A stretch of DNA of 64,000 nucleotides, taken from positions 53,267,537 through 53,331,536 of the forward strand of contig OU015525.1 in NCBI GenBank assembly GCA_907165065.1. Reading direction: 5' to 3'. The translations under genes were made by a program, and so were the position numbers. Shown piece by piece: positions 15,201 through 27,546 of the stretch. The DNA is from Caprimulgus europaeus (taxonomy: Eukaryota > Chordata > Aves > Caprimulgiformes > Caprimulgidae). The number at the start of each line of letters is the position of its first letter. The stretch's first letter is position 1. The notes beneath the pieces were generated by a model that worked only from the letters and a program-made list of their open reading frames with translations, was not told the origin of the DNA and did no database searches.

Positions 15201-15727
15201 TGTCAAAGCATGTTTCAGAACTAATTACTTGCAAAGTTCTGGCCCTACTGAATGGAATAGCAAAACTATCATTCATCCCTGGCAGGATTTTACCCTTAAG
15301 TGAAGGGAACAGAGCTCTGCACTTCTTGGGTTTAGGTACCAAAAGATCTTTTTTTTGCTCAATCTTCAGTTAATATTTGTCATGTCAAAGAACCTGAATG
15401 TGACACACTTGGAAACTGATATAAATTAGAAAATATTATCAATATTAAAAAACCCAACAACAATTGTTGTTTTTTGTTAATTACCTTGACATTTGTTGTA
15501 TGTTAGGAAGTAGTAAAACAGAAGAATCATCAGTTTCCTATGAAGTGGGTTATTAGTGTAATGGCTGTATAATATGCAACAAGACAGTGTTATAACAGTG
15601 CTATGACAAACTGTGCTAGTGAATAACATACCCTGGAGTCATGCATAGTGAAGTTATATGCTTTTTAAATTATAGGTCATAATTTTAAGACAGATATTTT
15701 TTTTCCTTTTGTTTACAAATTATACCA
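9251..15727. other. Unique DNA with a GC-richer patch
   Basis: No recognisable gene is present. Most of the stretch is AT-rich. A patch at about 11790-12360 is clearly GC-richer, with CTG/CAG-rich wording and splice-like signals (a polypyrimidine-AG at about 12056, GGTAAG at about 12252), but no open frame I can identify. Between 14421 and 14487 on the plus strand there is a strong acceptor-like tract (CTCTGCTTTTCTTCAG) and a GTAAGT donor, with stops in all frames, so it could only be a non-coding exon. A 134-codon frame at 14543-14947 (plus) is the longest outside the LTRs; it has no recognisable domain and may be chance. Confidence 0.5.
13075..13100. repeat. Compound (CA)n/(TA)n microsatellite
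   Basis: A short run of CA dinucleotides passes through CGTG into a short run of TA dinucleotides. It is a simple-sequence repeat with no other associated feature and is probably length-polymorphic. Confidence 0.85.
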
Positions 15728-16240
15728 GTCACAGGATAGTTAGGTTTGAAAGGCATCTCTGGTCATCATTTAGTACAACTGCCCTGCAGAGAGCATGGTC
15801 AGCTACAGCAGATGGCTCAAGGCCATATCTAATGGGGTTTTGAATATCTCCAAGGATGAAGACTGCACAGCCTGTCTGGCCAATCCTCACAGTAAAAATA
15901 TAAATAAATAAATAAACAAATGTTTTTTTAATGTTTAAACATTTTCTGTGCCCATTGTCTCTTTTTCTGACACTCAGTGAACACCACTAAGAGTGAAAAG
16001 AGCTGTCTTCATTACTCCCCTTATCAGGTATTGATATACATGGACAAGATTCCCCTGAGCCTTCTCCTCAGCCTCCAGGTTGAACAATCCCAGTTCCTTC
16101 AGCATCTCTGCGTATGAGGGATGCTTCCATCCTTTAATTACTTTTCTGCCCCTTGCCCTGACTCTTTCCAGTAGCTTCATGTCTGTATTATACTGAGGGG
16201 CCTGGAGCTGGAAATGGAACTCGAAATGGAGCACTAAAAT
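15728..16240 (-). repeat. Older CR1 LINE, interrupted by (TAAA)n
   Basis: On the minus strand this follows the 3' part of a CR1 LINE. It starts (16240 side) with the block that normally reads as an 'ACTGGAGAGAGTCCAG'-like run, continues through the conserved 'AGGCTGAACAATCCCAG'-type block seen on the plus strand at about 16076-16092, and ends near 15728 in the TCACAGGAT remnant of the octamer tail. It is considerably diverged, with several small indels. A TAAA microsatellite with flanking A/T-rich DNA (about 15892-15930) sits within the element and was gained after insertion. The 86-codon minus-strand frame at 15974-16234 lies in CR1 3' sequence and is not a gene. Identification rests on remembered CR1 consensus blocks. 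Confidence 0.85.
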
Positions 16241-19200
16241 GGGATTAGCATGTTGTACCTAGTAGACTTCTACTTAATTTTCAGATGTAACAACATGTAT
16301 ACTGTAGTGCTGGTGGTCTCACTGCACATGATCCCACCCAGGGTCAAGAGAGGCTTACCAAAAACCTGCAAACATCCAAAACACCAGGGTTTTTTTGTAA
16401 TTAAAAAAAAAAAAATCCCAGATGACTAGATGACAGCTAAAACAGGTGCTATTCATATAAATCAAACAGTGCTGTCTTTATGATAGGAAATAATCTGATT
16501 GTAGTCTATGAGATAAAATGTGACTTGCACTCCAGGAAGCTAAAATGAGAAACTGTATGAGAGTGACATTGCAGACTGAGTTGGCAGGGACTTCTTGTCA
16601 TTTGTATCCCTTTGCATCTGCCTGAATTGAGTTAGTTACTCTTAGTCACCTTGCATAGATTAATATCTCCCAGGATGGCAATTCAACAACTTCCCTTTCC
16701 AGCTTTCTATAGTTCCTTTTTGTTTGTTTTTTGTTGTTGTTGTTTCAGTGTAAATTCCTTACTGATTGTTTTATTTGAATTATTCCTCCTCATCTTCTCT
16801 GCATCATCTTTGTACTTTATTAGTATGCAATAGCAAATGTCACCTTCATTCCTGACTTGATATCCTCCTTCTTCCCCTGTTTCAAGCTCTTAGATGGCAA
16901 CATTGCTTTCCTTTTTATTTTTTCCCCCCAACCTCTGCCTTCATTATTTGCATCTTTAAACAAATTCCCCAAAGCCCTATAGATTCTTGTGGGAGACTTC
17001 CTCTACTGAGCTGCTGGATTTGCATCTCTTATCTGGGACACTGTAATATTGCTTCTTGATGGCAACACAAAGAAAAAAGTTCTTTTATTAATAAGTTGAT
17101 GCCAGGCTCCACTGCGCCAAGTGGAAAAAAACCCACCATCAGTCTGGTTAAGTGGGATGTGGTGGTTAAAATAACCAACCCTCATCTACACAGTTTGCAC
17201 TATTAACTGGGAGTTAACCTGCACAGTCACTCACACTTGGATGATAGTGACTTAGAGAATCTCTTGGAAGCAGATTTCCTTTTCCTCTCCACTCTCTGAT
17301 GGACAAGAGGTTACATGAGGGAAATCTTGATTTGCCTGGAAATTATTACTGCTGTTGGAGTAGTATCAAAATAGAATATTTCTTTTGTATACTCATATGG
17401 TGCCTTCAACTGCCAATGGGGTGGGTTTCAACCAGATTATCAGACTGCACCTGAGGTACAGACAGTTCTCCCCTTCTAGAAAACTGCAATTTCCCTTTTC
17501 TCCAAAGAACTGCATTCCCCGGCATAGGGCCAGTCTGGTTGGGCCTGCACTTAAAAGCAGTAACATCTTAATCCAGCATGGCTAAATTCTTGGTGGTTCT
17601 TTTCTCATAGCCCTGAGGAAAAGCAAATAGAAGACTTTTCACAGTGGATATTTTCATTTATATCAGAATATGAATAAAAAGATGATATTGACTTCTCACT
17701 TTCTATGTAATAGGCTTTGCTGCATTTACTAACGTTATCTCCTGCTGTTAAACTATATTCTTCCTAAAGCTTAGGGGAGAACACGGGGATTTTGAAATTA
17801 GTCCTTGTTCACAAATAGTTGTGTTTAAATCTATATGATGCTCCTTAGGGAAGATAACAGCGTGGCTCTTGCCTCTCCAGTCTCCAACGGCTGAAATAAA
17901 AGAATAGTTGCACTTTCTGTCAGGAAAAAATATATTTTGTGTGTCAGAGTACTGGTTAGAACTTGAGAACTTATACACTGGGGGTGCAGGGAGAAGGCAG
18001 AAGAGATGGGGGGAGGACACTTCCCATATGGAAACTTTGAACATTGGTTTAACACATTCTCCAGAAAGCAGGTGCCACCTTACAGGATAAGTAAATTAAG
18101 TATTTAGTTAAGCAACCATCTCAGCAACTGTTTCCTTCAGATCATTGCTGGTAAACTATAGAGATATTTGCACAAATTTAGACTGACCTTAGCCATGCAG
18201 TAGGACTAAAAATTGTTTCCAGTTTTCCTTTGTTGTTGCTGTGGCCTACCAACATTCTCAATAAGAGGAAACCAAAACCAACATTTCATGGGGTCTAACG
18301 TCTGAAGATCAGGAGGGAAAAGCTGTTTTCTACATTTTCACTTGTTTGAAAGAATTTTAAACTTCAAGGGCTGGGGGAAGAATGAAGTGGGAAAATCCTT
18401 TTTTCCTCCAAATATTTTTCCTATTAAAAAGAACTGTTGAGGACACATAAAGATTACCTCAAATTCTGCTATAGAGTGAAAAACATGGAATCCTGTATTC
18501 ATTTTCTTATCAAGCCATCAGTTTAAATAATTTGCTTTCTTTAGAACAGAAGTTAAAACAGTATTCATAGTCCTATCTATGAACATACACTGATTAGGAA
18601 TCCATTGATTGTCCTCAAAGGCATGCATTCTGCATAATTGCTTAGTTCAGACTGCAGCTGGTCAGAGGTAGTAAAGATCTTAAGGGTTTGAAAACTTTAT
18701 TGAAATTTGAAGCAAAAATTCAAATAAAGCTATGTGAACTTGAGTGATGTCTGCAATCTATTTTTATAGCATACATTAAGAGTGTTTAATTGAAATATTA
18801 TTGCAAGAGAGCTACATAACCAGTAAAAAGCACCTCTTGCAAAGAGATATTAACACTTGAATACAATGACTTATTACCTAATCATGACAAAACTATCAAA
18901 TCAATTAAGTTATTCTGTACCTCTAGATCTTTACTGAATGATCACTGGATTTTAGTCATGCAGCTGAGAAATAAATTATTCATTTTAAGCCTCTTACAAA
19001 TTTCAGCTGTGGAGCCTAGTGGAGGTTTGATACGCCATGTGCCATTTTATATATACACACAGAAAACAGAAATGTCTGGATCAGCTGAGAGGACCCCAGA
19101 GTCCTGCACTTTAGAACACTTGACTTCCAGCTGTCTTGATGTTTGGCAAATTATGCAATGTCTAAATCGGCACTTGTGCTTCTGTGCATGGGAAGATCAG

Positions 19201-22200
19201 CCTTAAAGGAATGTGCCAGTACACCGACTAGAGAGCTTTGCAAGGTTAATGATATCAAATACTGTGTATGTCTGAAATCTCAGTCACTGTTAGCATCCAC
19301 ACACCCTTTTCTGGCCCACTGGGAAGCATCTTTTCTTTAGAGCCATAACCGTTGAATTTCCTGTGGTCTTGGGCTCTTCCACATTGTATTAAAGAAATAT
19401 TTCAGGACTGAGGATAGAAAGCTGAGCTGCCGCTTTACCACCCTTTCTATATGATTCATTCGTGAGGAGGCAAGGAGCTTGTTCATCCACAGCTAAATCC
19501 TGCTGCCTCATATTAATAGAAGCTGAAATTATATCAGGGCCTGATATCACAGTGAGACCTATTGAATCTGTAAGGTATCAGACTTAAAATGTACTCCATG
19601 CTATTAATTTGCCTTGTGCAGCCTAGATCAGGTCATTTGAGCAGATCATACTCCTGTTGGTGATAACCACAGCATAATCATACTTTTCACACGAATTGGT
19701 AATGCAGCAAAATAAATGGGTAAGGTGCTGCTAATAATAGATGCTAATTTGTGTGTTACAAATGTCTTGTATACATTAGCAACATTAAGCTTTACAACAA
19801 AAAGTGTAAATTTAATAGTGGAAAGTCATCCAGAAAACCTGCATTATAAACATGTCCTGGATTTTACAGCATGTATTTCCCCATAGGATGCAAAAAAAGT
19901 GATCCATAATTTTCACTTAAATGAAAAAACATTTCATTTTTGTTTTGGTGCCTTGATCTTGTTTTAGTACCTGCTAATTAATACATTTTGTAGCTTTTGA
20001 AAATAAAATAGCTCATAATTATTAATGCAAGCTGCTAGTTGTCTTGCTGCCCCAGAAAGGCTGATAACAAACGGCAGTACTTTTCAGCCCCTGAAAACAT
20101 GTACGTTTGCTCTGGGTTAAACACAGTTATTGGTGTATCTGATCCAAGTCTGTTAAGTGGAGCACAGCCTCTGTCTGTTCTCATGGCCAACCTGTCCCCA
20201 TGACATGCTTTGAAAACCTGAACGCTGATCTTTACAAGCACCTCATACTGCAACGGCTATGTACAGTTTGGCTTCAGCCTCGCAGGTACCCCAGCTTGTC
20301 CCCAGTCAGGCACTGAACCATCCATTTGCATCGCACACATGGAGAGGGGCAAGGGAGGCTTTGCCAAGCATCCTTCAGGAGCAAGGGGAGGCACAGACAG
20401 GCTGGGAAGGAGTGAGGGAGGAATGTGCAACAGTCCCCTCAATGTATCTCCACATGAATGCTAAATGGCCAAATCATCTGCCCTCTGCTAGGTAACCCAG
20501 CCATGTCAAGCCTCCTTGACCGTTTGCCTTTAGGTACCAATTCAAGAAAACTGTGCTCTTCCAGTGCAATAGTTTATATATGTTTATCATTAGGAGCCAG
20601 ATTGCCCATAACCTTAATCCAGTTTATAAAGAGGTGCTTAAAATAACCCTTTTGCAACCCACTTGCACAGTCTGGCAGAAGGGCTCACCAGAGCAGCCCA
20701 GAGATGTGCTGGGAGGTGTACCCTTGGACCCTCCTTGAGGCCAGGACCTGGTGGAGACAGGCCGCAGGTGGGCAGGGTTATTTTTCTGCTGCCTATACTA
20801 GGGAGAAGAGCCCACCACAAGTTTTTAAGGTCTTCTTCAAAGGGTTTGTGCTGCATAACAAGGGAGTACTGCAGAAGTGATTTTTCAGATGTGAATGCAG
20901 AACTTAAATCTTTACATGAGGATGGGATGAATAGGGTTTCATTTACGGTTCTACCTAAAGGCACAGTCTATCCTTGATTAGTTGTATATATAACCTGAAA
21001 TACTTGTTTTTCCTTTCATCCAAACCCTGAGTGGTTTTCCTCTTAAACCTCATTCTCTGTTCTTTTCAGAAATGCAATAAATACTCCAACTTAATGCATT
21101 AAATATGAAAAGACTTACTGAAGGGGCTCAACTTATAAATGATTCAAAAGACTATATGTTGGAAAGCATCTATTTGAAAACATTTATTATTAATGTCAGA
21201 GTAGAGTAAGTTCCTATAAGGCAATCGTTTATTAAATATTAATTTATCTTAAGTCCACCAAATATGTTTATCTGTACAACATCACATATGACCAAATAGC
21301 AGCAAAATGCCAAAATGTTCCAATCACTGATTTAGATAATAGAAAGTGCTTATTTTGCTAAGGAACTGAACATAACTAAACCATTTAGTTGAGACAGCAA
21401 ACATTATGTCACTAAAGCAAAGAGTGATTCCAGAGTAAGAACAAGTAGCATTAAATTGAATGCAGGAAAAAATTCTTGGTCAAAATGTTATAAATATTAA
21501 TTGAACTAAAATTGGTATGTTAATTAAAGACATGTCACCTTCAAAAGAAGAAAATTACTTTGCAGACAAAGATTTCATAATTTGAACCAAAGCTGCTATT
21601 GATTTATGGAAGTAATATCCTTCTGTAAGGTATACTTTAAAGTGCTGTGCCAAATCCTCATGAATTAGCTCCTTCCTACCAGCCAGTTCTTTCTAGACTG
21701 AACAGATGGTAATTTACTCACACAGTTCACACAAGTATCATTTCATGATAGAGCCCAAACAAATAATGGTGAAGAATTAACATGATGATTACTTTTTTTC
21801 ACTCCTTTGGATCATTTCATGTTAGCCAGTAGGGTGCTGAATTACAAGAACTAGTGGGGAATCTTCTTCCAAAAATGAATGAGTGAGGTCAGACCTTATG
21901 GAGGTGCATGTAAACTGACAGTGGATCTTCAACAACATACTAAATTACTCCTGATTTCCCAAATTCAAAAAAGAGAATGAATTGTCATTGTAGTGTTATT
22001 GCAACAAAGCATTATAATTAATGTTAACTACATTAGCGCCAAAATGAAAGAAAAATACATGGCTGTATAAACTTGTGAATTATTTAGATATTCCTGCTGA
22101 CAGATCTATCTGAGGTGATCTGAATCATTATTATAACTTCCCCACCTCCACGGTCATACTGGTCATTTACTGTGATCACTGTGTCTATGAGTTAGAAAGG

Positions 22201-25200
22201 TAAGGAGAGATCCATAAATTAGGCCAGTGTCAAGAAAGCCTTTTCCTTCAATCAGCTCCACATCTCCCAGGATGGACATTTTGGAACTCTGGATTTTTTT
22301 GCAGTTCCTACAGTCCAACTGTTCAATAGCCAAGCAGTCTTGCCACAGGATTAAAATATATCCAAAGCTGTTCACAGCTCGTTAAACCTGAAACATATGC
22401 ACTATTAGAAGTTCTAAGCAAGGCTAAGTAAGCCTGTCCTTACAACCAGAAATTATCCACACAGAGCAATTTTCCTAAAGCAACAACAGCACATTCAAAG
22501 TAAATGTTCTCTAGTGCTGACTGTAAATAGTGACTCAGCATCAGTGATGCTGGACATCTCTGGGAAATGTTGAAGTAGCAAAGCCAGATCAAAACTTCAC
22601 TGTGATTCCTGGACAAGAGGAAGCTGATCTGAATCTTGGTGAGAGCAGAGTCATCCTTTCACTTACTTGCAATCCTTCAGCAGTAAACTGAGCCAGGTGG
22701 AGGTCTGCTTGCAAGGGATCAAGATATCTGGTTACAAGGGAAATTCTTCGCAGTGGTGGTATCACACAAGGGAGGGACCTGACTGCGAGACACAGAACAA
22801 CCCATTCAAAATATTAGTGTAAGTCTGATTCAACACCGTAGAAATATTACTTGTGAAATCAGTCAGAACTATATTAAGCCTTTATACTCCATGGTCATCC
22901 TGCAGTTCTGAGCATTACTGTGCCTCTTGATATTGCTTTAAATTTTAATTTAACCCCTCCTTTAGAGTCTGTACTGACTATGTCTTTCATTCTTAAAGTT
23001 CTTTCTCCTTTCATTGTTCTAGGAGAATGCAAGTGTGATGAGATATGGTGTCGTGAACACTGCAGTGGACTAATCAGATAGTCAAGCCTAAAATGAAACA
23101 TATTTTCTATACAGTAAAAAAATATACTTAATAATTTCCTTTTAGCTTTTCTACTTAGTCACCAGTAAAGCTTAGTCATGAGAGGGAAAAGTAAACGCTA
23201 AATTTTCATACTGAAATAATAGACTTCACTCTGATGTCATTTGCATTTACAGGAATTAAAGAGGCTTTATCCTGCTATCCCACATTGCAAGTCCAGATAA
23301 CTCTGGAGAAACCTTTATAGATTTACAGTAACCTAAATAAAATCAGGACCTTAACAGATTACATTTCCACTCAGGACTCATTGCCTACATGCATACTTCA
23401 TGACCATCACTACTCTCTCATCGGCTACTTTGACATTGGCAATGAGCTACTGCACTGTATATTTCCAACCTAAAAAACTTTTCAGTCTTCTACTGAAGAC
23501 TGATTAAAGACAAGGGTGGTGGCACTATGAACAAGTGCTGAGTGACAAAAGAAGAGCTGTGTGTTCAGCTTGAGAATATTCCTCTGATGCAAGGAAATAT
23601 TTTTAATGTGTGACTGCCATGTGAACAACAGCAGCACATCTTTAGATGGTTGTCTAAGTCAGTAAAATCACATCTTCAGTTTTCAATACCTCACCTCCTT
23701 CCATCTTCTGAGAGAGAGTAATATTTGCAATGTAATGAGGGCCTAATCCAACAAAATGGGAGGCATCAAGAGGTGTTGCTTTGTCTTAAGCATCAAGTGT
23801 ATTGCTAATGATCAAACAGCTTCCAGTATTATAGTGTGGGATTGAACCTCCCCATCAAAATGAAAAGATCTAGCACTTACCTCAGATTTGGCTTTTCAGC
23901 ACTGAACATGCGCTGTTACAAGCGACAGAGCACTGAAGGGACTGTAAAATTTATCCAGCTGAGACAATAATACATCTTTTCCCTATTTACAGCTCCTTTT
24001 TAAAATTCAGCTAAAACTGCCTTTTGATGTTGGTGTGTAATGCAGGATGAAGTGATGGTCTGGAGACTTGGAAGCTGTAAAATACAGGAAGCTACAGAAA
24101 AGATAGAAACTTGGTTTAAGAAACTTAAATCCCATGGATAGAGGCTATTATTCATGGTTAGGATTTGCTAATTGAGATGTCAGCAGATCTGCTAAAGAAA
24201 CTGTCCAGCTGTGAAATCCATCATTAGCAGAGTGCTGAAATAAAGACATCTTCAGGAGCCTCTAGCTGAGGGGACATTCACCTGGCTCTGGCACCCAGAG
24301 AAAATTCTGGCAATGGGAGCAATTCCTTTCTTGAAAACACTTCCAGTGTTGACTTTTCTCATTTTCATGCTTTGGTGATCAAATTAAGTCCTTGGTATTA
24401 TTGCAACTTTTTGAATGACAGTGCATTTTCAGTGACTTAGTTTTTGCAAAATATTTACTAGGTTTTGCAGACAATTATGTTTTTAAATGGCCCTATGTAT
24501 TTTTTTGTGAGCAAGATCTCAGACAAATATGGAAAGAAGTATATCCTTTTGCATCTATTATCTCTGCAGGAAAGATTTCTGAGAGAACATCACATAAGCA
24601 AGTTGGAGAGGATGATCCATGGATGTGTTTCAAAATTTACCCCATTTGGAACAAGGAATGAGAGATGAGATAGTGGTTCCACAGATCTGCAAAAGCTGTG
24701 CTTGTCAAACTGTCTGAGGTAGGCTAACAAAAATAAACCACAAAGTGGGATGCAAGGGGAAGAACAGGTGCAGGGATAGATGCTTACCAAGAAGAAAATG
24801 CTCTAGCCCTCAATCCGCCCCAACATGTTGAGGAAGCAGGATGCTGACATTATTAGAAGTGACCCCCATGATCACTTCTAGTAAGGTCATGAGGTTGTGG
24901 GGCAGGGTAACATCATGTCCTTTGCTGTGATAACTTACTGATCTTTACAATAATTGTAGTTGACTTTGTGCTGTGAGATGGTGGAACTGTGCTCATACAT
25001 AAATGCATGGCTGTCTTCTGAAAGTGTTTATGTGTTTTTTGAGGAGAGTCTTTCTGCAGGATTCCTCAAGGCTCTGCTTTTCTCTTCGTAAACTGATACT
25101 GGAAAACTCATCCCACTGCCTTGGTAGAAGAGAAATCAAAGGAATCATTACAGTTTTGACAAGAAGATGAAGGACTTTGCTAAAGTAAGGCAAGTCTGTG

Positions 25201-25986
25201 GAAGAAGAAGGGAGCTACCTCAGACCATACAAAAATGAACACACTGCAGCTCTGAAGGGCTCTGTAGCCACTCAGATCCAGTTGAAAGGAAAAGTGTCAT
25301 TTGGGATGAGAACTTGCCTCTGCTCCAATTTAGCCTTCTGCCCACATGGAAGAATTGTCCAGCGGTCTTATGGGAGCCTCATGGGGACTAAAGGAGTCCA
25401 GGATACTTGGCCAAGCCAGATGTTTGAAGTGTGTGGGGTTAACTTAAAGGTAATGCATACATATCAGTGTTTTCCATTTGAAAGTTTGTAAGAGTCTTTA
25501 AAGTTTAGACGAGTTTGGGGAAAATCTGGATGCAAAACTTGATTTCGTCACAGACTTTTTTGTAACTTGGGTGTGACTTCTGTAATATGTCATTTCAGTT
25601 TCTCAAAGGTTGCTTCACAGGAGTATTAAAGAATGTTAAACCTTTTAAAAAGTATCAAACATACTTGGTCCTATAAGATTATTAAAGGAATACATATATT
25701 GGCATTTGTGAAACATTTATACATGGGGAATAAGTTGGTTTTAATATTTGCCCCATATTAACATTTAATCAGTCCAGACAGTTAGTTTACATTGTTCTCC
25801 CCTGGTTTAGGATGTTTGGGACTTCCTTTTAAGTCAATATTCCCATGTTGCAAGTGGAGTACTCCACTGGAGTGTGGAATGAGGACAATCAGGGAACAGT
25901 TGTTTCCCAATGTCTACATTTTAAAATGGAAGCTCAGTTGATGTTATTAAACCCATCCTAAAAGAACAAAGTATGTCATTAAGTGT
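16241..25986. other. Unique DNA; candidate exons at 3' part
   Basis: No known gene is recognisable. A GC-richer zone at 20260-20830 has overlapping open frames of up to 108 codons on both strands but no domain. Candidate minus-strand exons at 22667-25017 are listed separately. At 24854-24862 and 24872-24880 a perfect 9-bp inverted repeat (TAGAAGTGA/TCACTTCTA) flanks a 9-base spacer. A 97-codon plus frame at 25198-25491 is unrecognised. Otherwise the stretch is AT-rich unique sequence with scattered short homopolymers. Confidence 0.5.
22667..25017 (-). CDS. Putative exon cluster, three phase-linked exons, product unknown
   Basis: Three minus-strand segments are open and bounded by consensus splice sites. 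They are 25017-24939 (79 bp, acceptor AACACTTTCAG, donor GTAAGT), 23784-23695 (90 bp, acceptor ending TTAAG, donor GTGAGG) and 22782-22667 (116 bp, acceptor TTCTGTGTCTCGCAG, donor GTAAGT). Joined in order they stay in frame: the first ends with one base of a codon, the second accepts one and leaves one, the third accepts one and ends on a codon boundary. Translated pieces include HFVGLGPHYIANITLSQ and IPPLRRISLVTRYLDPLQ, which have ordinary globular-protein composition. I do not recognise the family. A further acceptor-like site at 22387 (ATATGTTTCAG) would add one codon and then stop, giving a possible terminal exon. The acceptor of the middle exon was chosen partly for phase. Segments of this size are often open by chance, so the call is tentative; a non-coding transcript or plain intron is the main alternative. 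Confidence 0.25.
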
Positions 25987-26506
25987 ACATCTGCTGTGGT
26001 TTCAGCTACAATAGAGTTAATTTTCCTCCTAGAAGCTGGTACACTAAGTCAAGGACTTTTGAGCTGCTTATACTGCCCTGTCAGAGAGTGGGCTGGAAGT
26101 ACAGAAGAACTTAGGAGGGGACAGAGGTAGGACAGCTGACTCCAACTGACCAAAGGAATATTCCATATCATATAATGTCATGCTCAACATATAAAGCTGA
26201 GGAAAGAAGGAAGGAGGAACGTTTGGAGTGATGGTGTTCTGTCTTCCCAAGTAGCCATTAAGCCTGATGGAGCCCAGCTTTCCTGGAAATGGCTGAACAC
26301 TTGCCTGCTGATGTAGTGAATTAATTCCTTGTTTTGCTTTGCTTGTGCACATGGCTTTTGCTTTACCTATTAAGCTGTCTTTATCTCAACCCACGAGTTT
26401 TCTTACTTTTGCTCTTCCAATTCTCTTTCCCATCCCACTGTGAGGGAAGTGAGCAAGCGGATGTATGATGCTTAGCTGACTTCTAGATTAAGACCACAAT
26501 AACATC
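25987..26506 (+). mobile_element. ERVL-type solo LTR with 5-bp target duplication
   Basis: A single LTR of 510 bp occupies 25992-26501, flanked on both sides by the direct repeat ACATC (25987-25991 and 26502-26506). The ends are near-perfect inverted repeats, TGCTGTGG at the left and CCACAATA at the right, i.e. a TG...CA pair with the last C changed to T. The body matches a widespread avian LTR family known to me by its wording: a block rich in CCAACTGACCAAAGG, the TATA region CATATAAAGCTGAGG, and the 3' block TATTAAGCTGTCTTTATCTC. A 5-bp target duplication is typical of class III (ERVL) elements. No internal sequence or second LTR is present, so it arose by recombination between the two LTRs of a provirus. 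Compared with the family as I remember it, a piece near the left third appears to be missing. The 94-codon antisense frame at 26068-26352 is not a gene. Confidence 0.9.
26190..26195 (+). promoter_or_regulatory. LTR TATA box
   Basis: TATAAA lies within ACATATAAAGCTGAGG in the solo LTR, at the position expected for the U3 core promoter. If still active it would drive plus-strand transcription toward 26500. Confidence 0.6.
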
Positions 26507-27221
26507 TCACTCACCAATAACTCTCATCTACCACTTCTTTCCTACGTGGAAGGAAAGTTATTGCAGAAAAATAAAATATCATTTTTTAATTAAGATTATA
26601 TGCGATTAGGCTTGAAGTCCTGCCTTTTCTTTTTTTTTTATGCTATATGCACACAACTGTGAAATAAAATGAAATATGATGTGCCTATGCTTCTACAAAA
26701 GGATTCCCTTCAAAACTGTCTAAAGCAAATTAGCTATGTCTCTGCCTGCAGCAACAATATCAATACATACTGCTAATCTTCCTGGTTTTCTGATTTTCCT
26801 TTGGCTGTTTAAATTGCTTTGAGGCAGGGAGTACCAAACAGAAAATCTGTTATTGCATTCTGTATGCTTCTGTAATTATGGTGCTTTTCTAAATGAAAAA
26901 GATTATACTCTTCCACTTTCTTCCTTTGTCCTTTTCTCAACAATTGCTTATTCTGTGAGAGACAACTTTATGCCAGTTGAAGCAGTAGCCTATTCTTCCA
27001 CCTGAAAACACTTCTGTTAGTAAAAGCTGATGCAGCAGCCCTGCCTGCCCAGCCTGCAGCTCCTCCAGTAGATGCCAAGGTGGGATTGCTAGGTCCAACC
27101 GCTGTGCTGCTCCCTTCCACCAGCTGGGCCTTCCTCACTCCCTCCCTTGTTTTTAGAATAGAGTTAATCACACCCAAAGTGCTTACTTCTCCCCACAGGC
27201 AATGAAGCGGAAACTATTCAG

Positions 27222-27546
27222 CTGTACCTGAAGGGGCCTACAGGAAGGTTGGGGAGGGACTTTTTACAAGGGCAGGTAGTGATAGGATGAGGGGTAATGG
27301 CTTTAAACTGGAGAGGGCAGATTTAGATTAGATATTAGGGAGAAATTATTTATTGTGAGGGTGATCAGGCACTGGAACAGGTTGCCCAGAGAACCTGTGA
27401 ATGCTCCTCCCTGGAAGTGTTCAAGGCCAGGCTGGATGAGGCTTTGAGCAACCTGATCTAGTGGAGGGTGTTCTTGCTAATGGCAAGGGAGTTGGAACTA
27501 GATGATCTTTAAGACCCCTTCCAACCCAAATCACTCTATGATTGAT
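27222..27546 (+). repeat. CR1 LINE 3' UTR, 5'-truncated
   Basis: This plus-strand CR1 fragment is about 325 bp long. It contains the conserved blocks GGGACTTTTTACAAGG, GGCTTTAAACTGGAGAGGGC, CACTGGAACAGGTTGCCCAG and GTTCAAGGCCAGGCTGGATG in the order expected for the CR1 3' UTR, and it ends with CCCTTCCAACCCAAATCACTCTATGATTGATT, a decayed form of the octamer tail. It is 5'-truncated and has no coding sequence. Similarity to the consensus is good, so it is a moderately young insertion. Its left end lies directly beside a possible minus-strand splice acceptor at 27221. Confidence 0.93.

Noticed and set aside
15974-16234. 86-codon minus-strand frame
   Set aside because: It is in sense with CR1 but within its 3' region, not its coding frames; it contains no reverse-transcriptase motif.
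26515-26541. 27-bp minus-strand microexon with good splice sites next to the solo LTR
   Set aside because: It is too short to judge, and its phase does not fit the downstream segment at 25017.
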